A stretch of DNA of 64,000 nt from an uncultured Rhodospira sp. (GCF_937138205.1 NZ_CAKZOT010000045.1:62001-126000), one strand, 5' to 3'; positions 17,263 to 27,404 are shown, numbered from the stretch's first letter. Notes: generated by a model from the letters alone, not told the origin. Numbers and translations are program-made.

Positions 17263-18861
17263 ATGCTGCACACCCTGATGGCCGATGGGGGCATGGTGGT
17301 CGCACCGCACCATCTGGCGGCGCAGGCGGGATTGCGAGTCCTGCGCGAGGGCGGCAACGCCATCGAGGCCATGGTGGCCACCGCCGCCGCGTGCGCCGTC
17401 GTCTATCCGCACATGAACGGCCTGGGCGGCGATGCCTTCTGGCTGGTGGCCCGGCCCGGGCGCGCGCCCTTGTCCATCGAGGCCGCCGGCGTGGCCGGCA
17501 AGGCCGTCACCGTCGACCTGTACCGGTCCCAGGGACTGGACCGCGTGCCGGTCCGCGGTCCTCTGGCGGCCAACACGGTGGCCGGCGCGGTGTCCGGCTG
17601 GGCCTCGGCGCTGGAGATCAGCGGCCAGCATTGGGACGGCGCGCTGCCGCTGGCGCGCCTGCTGGAAGACGCGATCCACTACGCCGAGGCGGGCTGTCCC
17701 CGGGCACAATCGCTGGCCGGGACCACGGCGCAGGTCAGGGATCAACTCGCGGACCTACCGGGGTTCGCGGACCTGTTCCTGGAGGACGGGGCGGCGCCCG
17801 CCGCCGGTGCGAGTCTGCGCAACGCGGCCCTGGGCGAGACGCTGCGCCGCCTGGCCGAGCGCGGTCTGGGGGACTTCTACAGGGGCGAGGTTGGCCGCGC
17901 CATCTCGGCCGAGTTGAAGGCGGTGGGCAGCCCGCTGGTTTCGGATGATCTGGCCAGCCACCGCTCGGTGCGGCGCCGACCGCTGGTCCTGAAGCTGGAC
18001 CACGGCACCGTCTACAACACGCAGCCGCCGACCCAGGGGCTGGCCTCGCTGATGATCCTGGGCCTGTTCGAACGCCTGGGGGTGACCGAGGCGGGATCGT
18101 TCGACCATGCGCACGGGCTGATCGAGGCGGCCAAGGTGGCCTTCGCGGTGCGTGACCGGCATGTGACCGATCCGCGCTACATGGCGCTGCACCCGACGAC
18201 CTACCTGTCGGACACCATGCTGGATCAGAGCGCGGCCCGCATCGACCGGCGCCGCGCCGCGCCGTGGCCTTCGGCCAACGGGGTCGGCGACGGCGATACC
18301 GTGTGGATGGGCTGCATCGACAATGCAGGGCGTTCGGTCAGTTGCATCCAGAGCCTGTACCACGAGTTCGGCGCCGGCGTGGTGTTGGGCGACACGGGGA
18401 TCCTATGGCAGAACCGGGGCACGAGTTTTCAGCTCGACGCGGCCCGGCCCAACGTGTTGAAGCCGGGCCGGCGGCCGTTCCACACCCTGAACCCGCCCAT
18501 GGCGCGGCTGCCCGACGGCGCGACGATGGTCTACGGCACCATGGGCGGTGACGCGCAGCCGCAGGTGCAGGCGCAGATCTTCACCCGCCACGTGTTGTTC
18601 GGCCAGGGGCTGCAGGAGGCCGTGACGGCGCCGCGCTGGATGCTGGGTCGGACCTGGGTCGGGCGTACCGACGACGTGAAGGTCGAAAGCCGGCTCGATC
18701 CGGCGGTGATCTCGGCCCTTGAGGCGGCGGGGCATACCGTGACCCGGTTGGGGCCGTTCGACGAGGTGACCGGCCATGCCGGGGCGATCGTGCGCCGTCC
18801 CGACGGCGTTCTGGAGGGGGCGACCGATCCCCGCGCCGATGGGGTCGTGGCGGGGTATTGA
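17263..18861 (+). CDS. Gamma-glutamyltransferase family protein
   Basis: The 532-aa protein belongs to the Ntn-hydrolase gamma-glutamyltransferase family, which cleaves gamma-glutamyl bonds (for example glutathione) after self-processing into two subunits. Features are the N-terminal LREGGNAIEAMVATAAACAVVYPHMNGLGG and the region DTVWMGCIDNAGRSVSCIQS, whose Thr is the likely processing nucleophile. The later FGAGVVLGDTGILWQNRGTSF is also typical. There is no signal peptide, so it is probably cytoplasmic, unlike classical periplasmic Ggt. Related amidases such as glutaryl-acylases cannot be excluded. Confidence 0.88.
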   Translation: MLHTLMADGGMVVAPHHLAAQAGLRVLREGGNAIEAMVATAAACAVVYPHMNGLGGDAFWLVARPGRAPLSIEAAGVAGKAVTVDLYRSQGLDRVPVRGPLAANTVAGAVSGWASALEISGQHWDGALPLARLLEDAIHYAEAGCPRAQSLAGTTAQVRDQLADLPGFADLFLEDGAAPAAGASLRNAALGETLRRLAERGLGDFYRGEVGRAISAELKAVGSPLVSDDLASHRSVRRRPLVLKLDHGTVYNTQPPTQGLASLMILGLFERLGVTEAGSFDHAHGLIEAAKVAFAVRDRHVTDPRYMALHPTTYLSDTMLDQSAARIDRRRAAPWPSANGVGDGDTVWMGCIDNAGRSVSCIQSLYHEFGAGVVLGDTGILWQNRGTSFQLDAARPNVLKPGRRPFHTLNPPMARLPDGATMVYGTMGGDAQPQVQAQIFTRHVLFGQGLQEAVTAPRWMLGRTWVGRTDDVKVESRLDPAVISALEAAGHTVTRLGPFDEVTGHAGAIVRRPDGVLEGATDPRADGVVAGY

Positions 18862-18879
18862 GCCGGTGCGAAAAAGCGT

Positions 18880-20262
18880 TCAGGCGTTCGTGTGCTCCGC
18901 CCGCTGCTCGCCCATCCACGCCGCCAGATCCTCCAGCGCCCGGCGCGCATACGCCGCCTTGCGGTCGCGGCCGCGCAGCTTGCGCTTGCCGACCCGGGTC
19001 AACTCCGGCGGCAGTTCCGGGAACAGGCCGAAGTTGACGTTCATCGGTTGGAACGTCTCGGCGTGGGCCGGGTTGGTGATGTGGTTCAGCAAGGCCCCCA
19101 GCGCCGTCGTCGCTGGCGGCGACGCCGGCGTCTCGCCGCGCGCCTCGGCGCTCGCGAACAGGCCGGCCATCAACCCCACGGCGGCACTTTCCACATACCC
19201 CTCGCACCCCGTCACCTGCCCGGCGAAGCGCACCCACGGCCGGCTTTTGAGGCGCAGGGTACCGTCCAGCAGACGCGGGCTGTTGAGGAACGTGTTGCGG
19301 TGGATACCGCCCAGGCGAGCGAACTCGGCCCGTTCCAGGCCCGGGATCATGCGGAAGATGCGCGCCTGCTCGCCGTGGCGCATCTTGGTCTGGAAGCCGA
19401 CCATGTTGTAGAGCGTGCCCAGCGCGTTGTCCTGGCGCAACTGGACGATGGCGTGTGGCTTGCGGTCGGGTGCGCGCGGATTGGTCAGGCCGACCGGTTT
19501 CATGGGGCCGTGGGCCAGGGTCTCGCGGCCGCGCTCGGCCATGACCTCGATGGGCAGGCAGCCCTCGAAGTAGGGCGTGCCCTCCCACTCCTTGAAGGCC
19601 ACCGTCTCGGCGCTCAAAAGGGCGTCGATGAAGGCGTCGTATTGGGCGCGGTCCAGCGGGCAGTTGATGTAGTCCGATCCCTCGCCCTTGTCATAGCGCG
19701 ACTGGAACCAGGCCACGTCCATGTCGATGCTGTCCCGATGGACGATGGGGGCGATGGCGTCGAAAAAGGCCAGGTGGTCCTCGCCCGTCTCGGCGCGGAT
19801 GGCCTCGGCCAGCGCCGATGAGGTCAGGGGGCCGGTGGCGATGATCGTCGGGCCGTCGTCGGGGCCGGGCAGGGCGGTGATCTCGCCGCGCGTGATGGTC
19901 ACGTTGGGATGGCTCTCCAGCGTGGTATGGACGTCGCGCGAGAAGGCCTCGCGGTCCACCGCCAAGGCGCCGCCGGCCGGCACCCGGTTGCGGTCGGCCG
20001 CCGCCATCACCAGCGAGTCCAGCCGGCGCATTTCCTCGTGCAGCAGGCCGACGGCGTTGCCCTCGGCATCGTCGGAGCGGAACGAGTTGGAGCACACCAG
20101 CTCGGCCAGGCCGTCGGTGACGTGGGCGTCGGTGGCGCGGATGGGGCGCATTTCGATCAGCTCGACGACGAGGCCAAGGCGCGCGCACTGCCACGCAGCC
20201 TCGCTGCCGGCGAGGCCGCCGCCGATCACGCGGATCCGGGAGGGGAGAGAGGTGTCTGTCAT
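18880..20262 (-). CDS. trmFO: Methylenetetrahydrofolate-tRNA-(uracil-5-)-methyltransferase
   Basis: TrmFO uses FAD and methylene-THF to make ribothymidine at tRNA position 54. The 460-aa product is started at [12 protein letters not shown]; the track start adds 18 residues. The FAD-binding fold is at the N-terminus ([20 protein letters not shown]), followed by the family-specific [12 protein letters not shown] and [20 protein letters not shown]. Convergent with the gamma-glutamyltransferase gene, 18 bases apart. No trmA-type gene is seen nearby, as expected. Confidence 0.95.
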   Translation of the reverse strand: MTDTSLPSRIRVIGGGLAGSEAAWQCARLGLVVELIEMRPIRATDAHVTDGLAELVCSNSFRSDDAEGNAVGLLHEEMRRLDSLVMAAADRNRVPAGGALAVDREAFSRDVHTTLESHPNVTITRGEITALPGPDDGPTIIATGPLTSSALAEAIRAETGEDHLAFFDAIAPIVHRDSIDMDVAWFQSRYDKGEGSDYINCPLDRAQYDAFIDALLSAETVAFKEWEGTPYFEGCLPIEVMAERGRETLAHGPMKPVGLTNPRAPDRKPHAIVQLRQDNALGTLYNMVGFQTKMRHGEQARIFRMIPGLERAEFARLGGIHRNTFLNSPRLLDGTLRLKSRPWVRFAGQVTGCEGYVESAAVGLMAGLFASAEARGETPASPPATTALGALLNHITNPAHAETFQPMNVNFGLFPELPPELTRVGKRKLRGRDRKAAYARRALEDLAAWMGEQRAEHTNA

Positions 20263-20344
20263 GGCCGGGGATGTAAGCCCTGCGGGTCGGTGTGTCCATG
20301 CGGACGCCAGCGCCACGCGGCCGACGACACCTCGGGGAGGCGGG

Positions 20345-20638
20345 TCAGGTAATCGTGCTGACGAAATCGGCGGCCACGCGGACGTCGCGCAAGGGCCGCA
20401 CGATGTCGATGGCTTCCTGGTAGACGGGGTGCCGGCGATAGGCCTCCAGCGCGGCCTCGTCGTCGAACACGGCGTGCACGATCAGGTCGACGCCGTTGCC
20501 GATCGGATCGGACTTCAGGTTGACCGAGACCTCAAGCGCGCGAGCGTGCGGATTCGTGGCCAGCCGCTCAAGCCCCGCCCGCGCCGTCTCCAGGTGTTCC
20601 GGCGACGTAAGGCTGAACAGCACGACATGACGGATCAT
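20345..20638 (-). CDS. Dabb family (stress-responsive alpha/beta barrel) protein
   Basis: The 97-aa product starts [20 protein letters not shown] and contains [31 protein letters not shown], typical of dimeric alpha-beta barrel (Dabb) proteins. Their biochemical role varies and is often unknown. The longer track frame (135 aa) includes implausible upstream sequence. It lies 82 bases upstream of trmFO in the same orientation. Confidence 0.85.
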   Translation of the reverse strand: MIRHVVLFSLTSPEHLETARAGLERLATNPHARALEVSVNLKSDPIGNGVDLIVHAVFDDEAALEAYRRHPVYQEAIDIVRPLRDVRVAADFVSTIT

Positions 20639-20818
20639 AGGGCGAAAGGTCCTTTGGGGTTCGGGGGCAAACGGTGGGGCATCCTCCATCACCGACGGGC
20701 GGGAGTCGAGCCCGTCGTGACGAGGGGCGGCGGACCCGCGGGCATTGCCCATTCTTGACAGCGCCCCGGCGCGGGGTTACCTCCCGCACACCCTACGTTC
20801 CCGCCGCCAGAACAGGAC

Positions 20819-21280
20819 ATGACCACCGTGGACGGCTTCGATCTTGTCTCCATGGAGATCCTTGTGCCCGTGCTGATCGGCATGGCGGCGCTTCTTCTGT
20901 TCCGCGCCATGCCGCGCCTGATGGCGGGCGGTGTCCCCCTGGTGGCGCCGTCCGTGTTGCGCGAGCACCTGGATCGTGGCGACGACGTGCTGGTGGTTGA
21001 TGTCCGCACGCCGGGCGAGTACGCGGGCCGCCATGGCCATGTTCCGGGGGCGTTGAACCTGCCGCTGGACCAGCTTGGCCGGCGCGTGGAGGAGGCGGGT
21101 CCCGGCCTGAGCGCGTATGCCGACACGCCGGTGTTCCTGATCTGTCAGACGTCCAGCCGCGCCGCCCACGCGGCCCGGATCCTCAAGAAGGCGGGCTTCC
21201 AGCAGCTTGCGGTGGTCAGCGGCGGCATGTCGGCCTGGCGGGCGCAGGGCCACCCGACGCAACACGGGGACGCGGCCTGA
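20819..21280 (+). CDS. Membrane-anchored rhodanese-domain protein
   Basis: The 153-aa product has one N-terminal transmembrane segment (about residues 12-30, MEILVPVLIGMAALLLF) and a single rhodanese domain: VLVVDVRTPGEYAGRHGHVPGALNLPL, then the active-site loop ICQTSSRA with Cys109. Rhodaneses transfer sulfane sulfur via this cysteine. The domain would face the cytoplasm or periplasm depending on topology. It is convergent with the GGDEF/EAL gene. Confidence 0.92.
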   Translation: MTTVDGFDLVSMEILVPVLIGMAALLLFRAMPRLMAGGVPLVAPSVLREHLDRGDDVLVVDVRTPGEYAGRHGHVPGALNLPLDQLGRRVEEAGPGLSAYADTPVFLICQTSSRAAHAARILKKAGFQQLAVVSGGMSAWRAQGHPTQHGDAA

Positions 21281-21294
21281 GCGATCGTTCGCTC
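21279..21294. terminator. Short hairpin between convergent genes
   Basis: GAGCGA-TCGT-TCGCTC forms a perfect 6-bp stem at the rhodanese stop codon, between two convergent genes. It has no T-run on either strand, so it is only a weak terminator candidate. Confidence 0.35.
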
Positions 21295-21320
21295 GGCCGG
21301 CGCCGGCGGAGGGCGGCGCG

Positions 21321-24300
21321 TCAGGGTCCGACGCGCGCCGCCGCTCGGCCGATGCGGCCGGTTTCGGTGCGCAACAGGTCCTCCATCTCTTCCCTCGGAA
21401 TCGGCTTGCTGAACAGATACCCCTGCACCACGTCGGCGCCTTCCTGGCGCAGATACTCGAACTGCGCCTGTGTTTCGACGCCCTCGGCGATGACGGTCAT
21501 GCCCAGGCTGTGCCCAAGGTTGATGATGGCGCGAACCAGGATGGCGTCGTTGGTGTCCGTGTCCAGGTGCTGAACGAAAGACTGATCGATCTTCAGCTTG
21601 TGCACCGGGAACCGCTTCAGATAGGCGAGGGACGAGTACCCCGTGCCGAAGTCGTCAATGGCGATCCGAAAGCCGGCGCCCGTCAACTGGTTGAGGAAGG
21701 CGACGGTGCCGACGTGGTCGGTCATCAGGACGCTTTCCGTGATCTCCAGGTCCAGAACCTCGGGCGGCAGGTCGTGGGCCTCGAGCGACTCGCGGATGCG
21801 GTCCACCAGGCCACCGTCGCGGAACTGCACCGCCGAGAGATTGACCGCCACCGGCAGGGTCGGCAGGCCGTGCGCTCGCCAGGCGTCGATATCGGCGAGG
21901 GCGCGGCGCAGGACCGCCTCGCCCAGGGGCAGGATCAGGCCGCTGTCCTCGGCGGCGCCGATGAACTGCCCGGGCGGGACGAGCCCTCGGGTCGGATGGC
22001 GCCAGCGGACCAGGGCCTCCATACCGACCAGCGTTCCGGTCATGTCATACTGCGGCTGATAGAAGTTCTCCAACTCGTCGCGGTCCAGCGCCCGGCGCAA
22101 GTCGGCCTCCAGGCCCAGTCGGATCTGGGCCTCATTGTTGATGTCATTCGAGTAGAAACGGTAGTGCTCGCCCTCATGGTGGGCCACGCGGTGCATGGCC
22201 AGGTCGGCGTTGCGGATGATCTGGTCGGGGTCGTTGCCGTCGTCCGGATACATGGCGATGCCGACCGTGGCGCGCAGGGAGACGGTGTGTCCGCCCACCT
22301 CGACCGGCGTTTCGATGATCTTCGCCACCCGGCGGGCCAGGGTTGCGGCGGCGTCGGCGCCGCCCACGACGCTTTGGATGATGGCGAACTCGTCACCGCC
22401 CATGCGGGCCACGGTGTCCACGTCCTCGGCCACGGCGGCGTTGATGCGCGAGCCGACGGTCATCAGGATCCGGTCGCCGATGTCGTGGCCCAGTGTGTCG
22501 TTGACGCGGCTGAACTTGGTCAGGTCCACGAACAGGACGGCGACAGTGCCGTCGGTGCGGCGCGCCTGCTGGACGACATGGATGAGGCGGTCTCGGAACA
22601 GCGCCCGGTTGGGCAACCGTGTCAGGGTGTCGTAGTTTGACATGTAACGGATGCGTTCCTCGGCCCGCTTGCGCTCGGTCACGTCCTCGTGCACCGCCAC
22701 GTAGTGCACGGAAACTCCGTCCGGGCCGGTGATGGGGGTGACGGTCTGGCAGACGGTGTAGAGCGTGTTGTCCTTGCGGCGTTCCACCAGTTCGCCGCGC
22801 CACACCTCGCCACGGCGGATGGTCGCCCACATGTCGGCATAGGTGGCCGCGTCCTGGTGCCCGGAAAACAGGATATGAGGCGTCTTGCCGATGATCTCGT
22901 CGGGACTGAAGCCCGAGAGGCGGCCAAACGCCTCGTTGGCCCATTCGATCCGCCCCTGATCGTCGGTGATGAACACGGCGTTGGCTGCCACCGTCATGGC
23001 GGTGGCCTGCAGCCGCAGGAACGATGAATTGCGGATCAGTTTGGTCATGATGGCCAACCGCCGAGCAATGAACTCGGCGCGCTGGCGCAGCCCGCGGTCC
23101 GAGGCATCGCCGGCCGGGTGCACCACCAGGCAGCCAAGCACCTCGTCTCCGGCCCTGAGGGCATAGGCGAACCCCGGCCGCAGACCGTCCGGGGCGACCC
23201 GGATCGGCTCGCCCGTGCCGCCGGGTTTCCGGCGGTCGCCGTCCGGCGCGTGCGGCGGGGCGGCGAACGGATGCAGCGTGGCTTGGCGGAACAGCGGTTC
23301 GATGGTTCCCGCCAAAGAGTCTGGCGGGGGACCGCCCAGGCCATCGCACAGGTCGACGGCCTCGGGACCGGCGGCGGCGGCGAGGATTGGCGTGTCACGG
23401 TCGGTCCGCAAGGCGATCCATGCCAGCGGCACGCGTTCAATGTCGGTCAGCCGATCGCAGGCGAGCCGGCACAACGCCTCGGCCGAGTCGCCGGCCAGGA
23501 CGGCCGCGTCCATGTCCCGCGAGAGATGCACCAGGCCCGTCAACAGACTCGTGCCTGACGAGGCATGGACCACCACACCCGTCATCGCCTCGCCGCTCGG
23601 TCCGGGAATGGGGAGACGGGTGATCTCCAGCCCCAGCTCGGCCCCGCCCAGCGTCCGGCCGAGACTCGATCGCGCCGTCGGCGAGGAAGGCACGCCGGTG
23701 CCCTTGCCGGGCGCGTCGGTGATCCGATGGCCGAAGTCCGGGAACAGCAGGCGTATGTCCTTGCCCAACAGCGCCGACCGGGTGCCCTCGGCGAACAGGC
23801 GGCCGGCCTCCGCGTTGGCCCAGGCGACGTGCCCGTCCGTCCCGACCACCAGCGCGGCCTGACCCATGGCCTGCATGAGGTGATCCGCCCAGCCCTCGGG
23901 CGACCGAGGGGCGATCGCGCTGTCCTGACGCGTGTGTCCCGGCAGCAACAGAACGGTCAGCCCCAGCCCGTAAAGCGCGATTTCCTCCAAGACCCCCGCC
24001 CAGGAGGTCACGGCCGCGAAGGCGGGATCGGAACCGGCGGACAGCGCATCCAGACCGATGCCAAGGGCCACCCCAGCAGCGAACACGCCGGCGGTCGCGC
24101 CGATGCCCGCGACCGCGCGGCCGCGCCGGCCAAGGGCGCGGGTGATGAGCCACGCCGCGCCGAGAAACACGCCGGCTCTGAACACGTGCAGGCAGAACAA
24201 CACTGTGGCCGTGGGGACGTCGGCGACCATCGCCGTGCCGAGCCCGCCCACCGTGATGCCGACCAGGGCCAGCAGCACGGCGTTCTGCTCGCCGCCCGGC

Positions 24301-24560
24301 CGCTGGCGCCCGGCGCCGGCCAGCACCAGCACCGGCACCAGCCCATGCAGGGCCGAGTACAGAAACACGCCGGTCTCGGTGCCCAAACCGACGGTGACGG
24401 AGACCAGCACGGCGGCGGCCTCCAACGTGAATGCCCCGGCCGTCCAACTGGCCAGCCTGTCACGGGCCGCTTCGCCCCGCCGGCCCAGCCGGAGCGCCAG
24501 GGCAAAGACCAGGGCCGTCAGCGCGGCACCAATCTGCATGAGCGGGTCTGTTGCGTCCAT
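21321..24560 (-). CDS. Membrane PAS/GGDEF/EAL cyclic-di-GMP signalling protein
   Basis: The product of about 1,079 aa starts at MDATDPLMQIGAALTALVFA; the track start is 26 residues earlier with no ribosome site. Seven or so hydrophobic helices fill the first 220 residues. Next come a PAS-like segment (AALVVGTDGHVAWANAEAG), a GAF-like region, a second PAS (AVFITDDQGRIEWANEAFG), GGDEF at about residue 720 (ARMGGDEFAII, intact) and EAL at about 846 (MEALVRW). Both catalytic motifs look intact, so it may make and degrade c-di-GMP. It is divergent from motA/motB, consistent with control of motility. Confidence 0.93.
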   Translation of the reverse strand: MDATDPLMQIGAALTALVFALALRLGRRGEAARDRLASWTAGAFTLEAAAVLVSVTVGLGTETGVFLYSALHGLVPVLVLAGAGRQRPGGEQNAVLLALVGITVGGLGTAMVADVPTATVLFCLHVFRAGVFLGAAWLITRALGRRGRAVAGIGATAGVFAAGVALGIGLDALSAGSDPAFAAVTSWAGVLEEIALYGLGLTVLLLPGHTRQDSAIAPRSPEGWADHLMQAMGQAALVVGTDGHVAWANAEAGRLFAEGTRSALLGKDIRLLFPDFGHRITDAPGKGTGVPSSPTARSSLGRTLGGAELGLEITRLPIPGPSGEAMTGVVVHASSGTSLLTGLVHLSRDMDAAVLAGDSAEALCRLACDRLTDIERVPLAWIALRTDRDTPILAAAAGPEAVDLCDGLGGPPPDSLAGTIEPLFRQATLHPFAAPPHAPDGDRRKPGGTGEPIRVAPDGLRPGFAYALRAGDEVLGCLVVHPAGDASDRGLRQRAEFIARRLAIMTKLIRNSSFLRLQATAMTVAANAVFITDDQGRIEWANEAFGRLSGFSPDEIIGKTPHILFSGHQDAATYADMWATIRRGEVWRGELVERRKDNTLYTVCQTVTPITGPDGVSVHYVAVHEDVTERKRAEERIRYMSNYDTLTRLPNRALFRDRLIHVVQQARRTDGTVAVLFVDLTKFSRVNDTLGHDIGDRILMTVGSRINAAVAEDVDTVARMGGDEFAIIQSVVGGADAAATLARRVAKIIETPVEVGGHTVSLRATVGIAMYPDDGNDPDQIIRNADLAMHRVAHHEGEHYRFYSNDINNEAQIRLGLEADLRRALDRDELENFYQPQYDMTGTLVGMEALVRWRHPTRGLVPPGQFIGAAEDSGLILPLGEAVLRRALADIDAWRAHGLPTLPVAVNLSAVQFRDGGLVDRIRESLEAHDLPPEVLDLEITESVLMTDHVGTVAFLNQLTGAGFRIAIDDFGTGYSSLAYLKRFPVHKLKIDQSFVQHLDTDTNDAILVRAIINLGHSLGMTVIAEGVETQAQFEYLRQEGADVVQGYLFSKPIPREEMEDLLRTETGRIGRAAARVGP

Positions 24561-25101
24561 CGGGCTGAGGCCCCAAAACAGTGCAATTGTGCAGGCGGTT
24601 CCCGCCGACCGGCTTGGGTGGCGACGGTATTCTATCATCGAGGATGCAGTGTTTCGCCAGCCCTGTCGCGATGCTGAGTCTTGGTCCCTGAAAAACGGGC
24701 TGTGCCGACGGCATCCCCCGCGCTCGTACCCTGTTTGACTAGAGTGCGGCGGTTAAGCTTTCGTTGCCATGCCTCAGCTTTGTTTTGATGCCGTTACGGA
24801 TGTTCAAGCTTTCTAAACCTTCTCCGGGCAATATCCGCGCTTGCGTGTCGCGGCCCAAGACGTGTTAAGGTGCCGCCCGATCCGTTGGTAGTCTCGTCGA
24901 GAGGGCGGTCTGTGGACGGTCCTTCGTGAACGAGGTCATCAGGGATCCCGCCGGGGCAATGCGAAGCTGTTGCAGCCTGGGTGTTAGGTCAGGGAACACC
25001 GGACGCAAGCGGTCATCTGTGGGGCCGTCTTGGCGGTTCGCAGGATTTTCGTTCGGTGCCAACAAATTGATCCAGTTTTTTCGTTCTGGGATCCTGTCTT
25101 A
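24561..25101. other. Long intergenic region between the c-di-GMP gene and motA
   Basis: About 540 bases with no convincing ORF. The centre (around 24740-24830) is AT-rich compared with its surroundings and probably holds promoters for both divergent genes, but I could not define hexamers. Just before motA an imperfect inverted repeat, GATCCAG...CTGGGATC (25069-25093), would enclose the only GGGA ribosome-site-like sequence. Confidence 0.5.
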
Positions 25102-25941
25102 ATGTCCATCGCTACGATCCTCGGCGTTATCTTCGGCTTCGGTCTGTTCGTCGGCTCGATCATTCTGAGCACGGACAACGTCTTTATCTTTCTCAATTTG
25201 CCCAGCTTCATCATGGTGTTGGGCGGGACGCTGGCGGCCACCTTCATTTCCTTCGAACCGCGCTTCGTCGTCCATTCCCTGCGGACGATGGCGGGCATCC
25301 TGCTGGCCCACGAGGTCGGCCGCGCCATCCTGACGCACGAGGTGGGACGTGTGATCCGCTGGGGCTATGTGATCCAGAAGGGCGGCCTGGCCGGCCTGGA
25401 AACCGATGCCGCACGGGCGCGCAAGATCGACCGCTTCCTCAGTTACGGGATCGACCTGGTGATCACCGGCTACACCGGTCAGGAAGTGCGGGAGATTCTG
25501 GCCAACACGGTCGAGACCACGTTCCAGCGCAACACGGTCTATTCCGACATCCTGCGCAACATGGGCGCGACATCGCCGGCGTTCGGCATGATCGGGACGC
25601 TGGTCGGCCTGATCATCATGCTCGACAAGATGGGCGAGGATCCGGCCTCGCTGGGACCAGGCATGGCGGTGGCCCTGGTGACCACGCTCTACGGCGTGTT
25701 GGCGGCCCGTCTGATCTTCCTGCCCGCCGCCAACAAGGTGCAGCAGCGCGAGGAGATCGTGCGCTTCCGCAACTACTTGCTGGCCGAAGGGCTGGCGTTG
25801 CTGGCGGAACGCAAGAGCCCGCGCTACATCCAGGACAAGATGAACAGCTACCTGGATCCGGCCCTGCACTTCAGCATCGACAGCATGATGCGCGGTCGGC
25901 CGGAGGTCGCGAAACCCACGAACGGTCCGTCCGAGGCGTAA
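25102..25941 (+). CDS. motA: Flagellar motor stator protein MotA/PomA
   Basis: MotA is the inner-membrane stator subunit that couples ion flow to flagellar rotation. I start at MSIATILGVIFGFGLFVGSI; the track start is a TTG 72 bases upstream. The 279-aa product has four hydrophobic segments. The third and fourth are in the conserved block NMGATSPAFGMIGTLVGLIIML and GMAVALVTTLYGVLAARLIFLP. Organisation resembles the PomA/MotA class, ion unknown. motB follows after 60 bases. Confidence 0.92.
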   Translation: MSIATILGVIFGFGLFVGSIILSTDNVFIFLNLPSFIMVLGGTLAATFISFEPRFVVHSLRTMAGILLAHEVGRAILTHEVGRVIRWGYVIQKGGLAGLETDAARARKIDRFLSYGIDLVITGYTGQEVREILANTVETTFQRNTVYSDILRNMGATSPAFGMIGTLVGLIIMLDKMGEDPASLGPGMAVALVTTLYGVLAARLIFLPAANKVQQREEIVRFRNYLLAEGLALLAERKSPRYIQDKMNSYLDPALHFSIDSMMRGRPEVAKPTNGPSEA

Positions 25942-26001
25942 GGGCGGCACCGCGGCCGTCCGCTCACGGCGGGGCCGGGGTCCGGGCGGTTGGAGGTGTT
26001 C

Positions 26002-26679
26002 ATGTTCGAGAACCTGGGCCAAAGCTGGACTCGGAAGGCCCCGCGCCGGGACGAGGACAACGACTGGGTCACCACCTTCGCCGACATGGCGACGCTGCTG
26101 CTCGCGTTCTTCATCCTGCTGGCCGCCATCTCCAAGGTGGACCCGATCCTGTTCGAACAGGTCAAGGCCGGCATGGCCAAGGGCATCGGCAAGCGCGAGA
26201 TCGAACGCCCGATCGAGTCGCTGCGCCAGGACATCGAGTCGGCCGTGAACCTGATGAAGGTCGACGACGCCGTGGCGGTGGGCCAGGACCAGCAGGGCCT
26301 GGTGATCGAGTTCGCCAGTGCCGCGTTCTATAATCGCGGCGAGGCCGAGGTCCGGCCTGAGGCGGTTCCGGTGTTCGAGCGCATCGCCAACACCCTGCGG
26401 TCGCCCAAGTATCGGAACTTCCAGATCGAAGTGCAGGGGCACACCGACGACACGCCCATCAGCTCGCGGCGCTTTCCGTCGAACTGGGAGCTATCATCGG
26501 CCCGGGCCTCGGGTGTGGTGCGGGTGCTCGAGGACCAGGGCGTGGCCGACCAGCGCATGAGGGCGATCGGCTTCGCGCATACGGCGCCGAAGGTTCCGAA
26601 CCGGGGGCCGGACGGAAGCCCGCTCGCCAACAACCAGGAAATCAACCGGCGGGTGGCGATCCGCGTGATGCCGCGCTGA
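26002..26679 (+). CDS. motB: Flagellar motor protein MotB (OmpA-domain stator)
   Basis: The 225-aa product starts at MFENLGQSWTRK with GGAGG upstream. It has one N-terminal transmembrane helix, WVTTFADMATLLLAFFILLAA, with the ion-binding Asp at residue 28, a plug/linker, and an OmpA-like peptidoglycan-binding domain (EVQGHTDDTPISS, NWELSSARA, NQEINRRVAI). MotB anchors the stator to peptidoglycan and carries the ion channel aspartate. The pair forms a stator operon; no other flagellar motor genes are adjacent. Confidence 0.95.
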   Translation: MFENLGQSWTRKAPRRDEDNDWVTTFADMATLLLAFFILLAAISKVDPILFEQVKAGMAKGIGKREIERPIESLRQDIESAVNLMKVDDAVAVGQDQQGLVIEFASAAFYNRGEAEVRPEAVPVFERIANTLRSPKYRNFQIEVQGHTDDTPISSRRFPSNWELSSARASGVVRVLEDQGVADQRMRAIGFAHTAPKVPNRGPDGSPLANNQEINRRVAIRVMPR

Positions 26680-26690
26680 CGGCGGGGTCG

Positions 26691-27368
26691 CTATGGGGCC
26701 AGCCGTTCCAGGGCGTCCAAATCGCCGTCCACCAGTGTCGGAATGGCGGCGATGACGCGGTTCGCCGGCCAGGTCCACCACGCCAGATCGAGCAGCCGAG
26801 AAACGATCGCCGGCTCAAAGCGGAACCGGATGACGCGGGAGGGGTTGCCGGCCACGACCGCATAGGGCGGCACCGAGTCGTGGACCACCGCGCGGGCCGC
26901 CACCACGGCGCCGTCGCCCACCGTTACGCCGGGCAGGATCAGGCTCTCATAGCCCAGCCAGACATCGTTGCCGATGACGGTGTCGCCCTTGTTCGGAAAT
27001 GGCACGTCGGCCAGCGGCATCGCTTCCGCCCAGGCGCCGCCCATGATCGGGAATGGGTAGGTGCTCGGCCCGGCCATGGTGTGCGCGGCACTGGCCATGA
27101 CGAAGGTCGTCCCGTGGGCCAGGGCGCAGAACTTGCCGATCACCAGCCGTTCCGGCGAAAACGGAAAATGGTAGCGCACGTTGCGGCTGAAGAAGCGGGT
27201 CGGGTCCTCGAAATCGTGATAGTAGCTGTACGCGCCGACCTCGGTCGGTCCCGCGCCCTCGGCCGGCGGATGCGCCGCGAGCAACGGGCGCAGGAAAACG
27301 ACGCCGGCACGCCGATCAATGGGGTGCAGGCGGTCGGGATCGGGCGGCAGGCTCGGCGTGACGGGCAT
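26691..27368 (-). CDS. CatB-related O-acetyltransferase (left-handed beta-helix)
   Basis: The 225-aa product belongs to the hexapeptide-repeat xenobiotic acetyltransferase family. Features: GAYSYYHDFEDPTRFFSRNVRYHF, VIGKFCALAHGTTFVM, catalytic His region SAAHTMAGPSTYPF, then hexapeptides VIGNDVWLGYESLILPGVTVGDGAVVAARAVV. These enzymes use acetyl-CoA; family members acetylate chloramphenicol or streptogramins, but many chromosomal copies act on unknown substrates. Resistance cannot be inferred. Convergent with motB, 11 bases apart. Confidence 0.9.
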   Translation of the reverse strand: MPVTPSLPPDPDRLHPIDRRAGVVFLRPLLAAHPPAEGAGPTEVGAYSYYHDFEDPTRFFSRNVRYHFPFSPERLVIGKFCALAHGTTFVMASAAHTMAGPSTYPFPIMGGAWAEAMPLADVPFPNKGDTVIGNDVWLGYESLILPGVTVGDGAVVAARAVVHDSVPPYAVVAGNPSRVIRFRFEPAIVSRLLDLAWWTWPANRVIAAIPTLVDGDLDALERLAP

Positions 27369-27404
27369 GGGGGGACTCCACCGCCAAGTTTTCTGGACCG
27401 GAGA

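Noticed and set aside
24638-24638. Upstream ATG for the GGDEF/EAL protein
   Set aside because: No ribosome site and low-complexity leader; the ATG at 24560 begins the first membrane helix.
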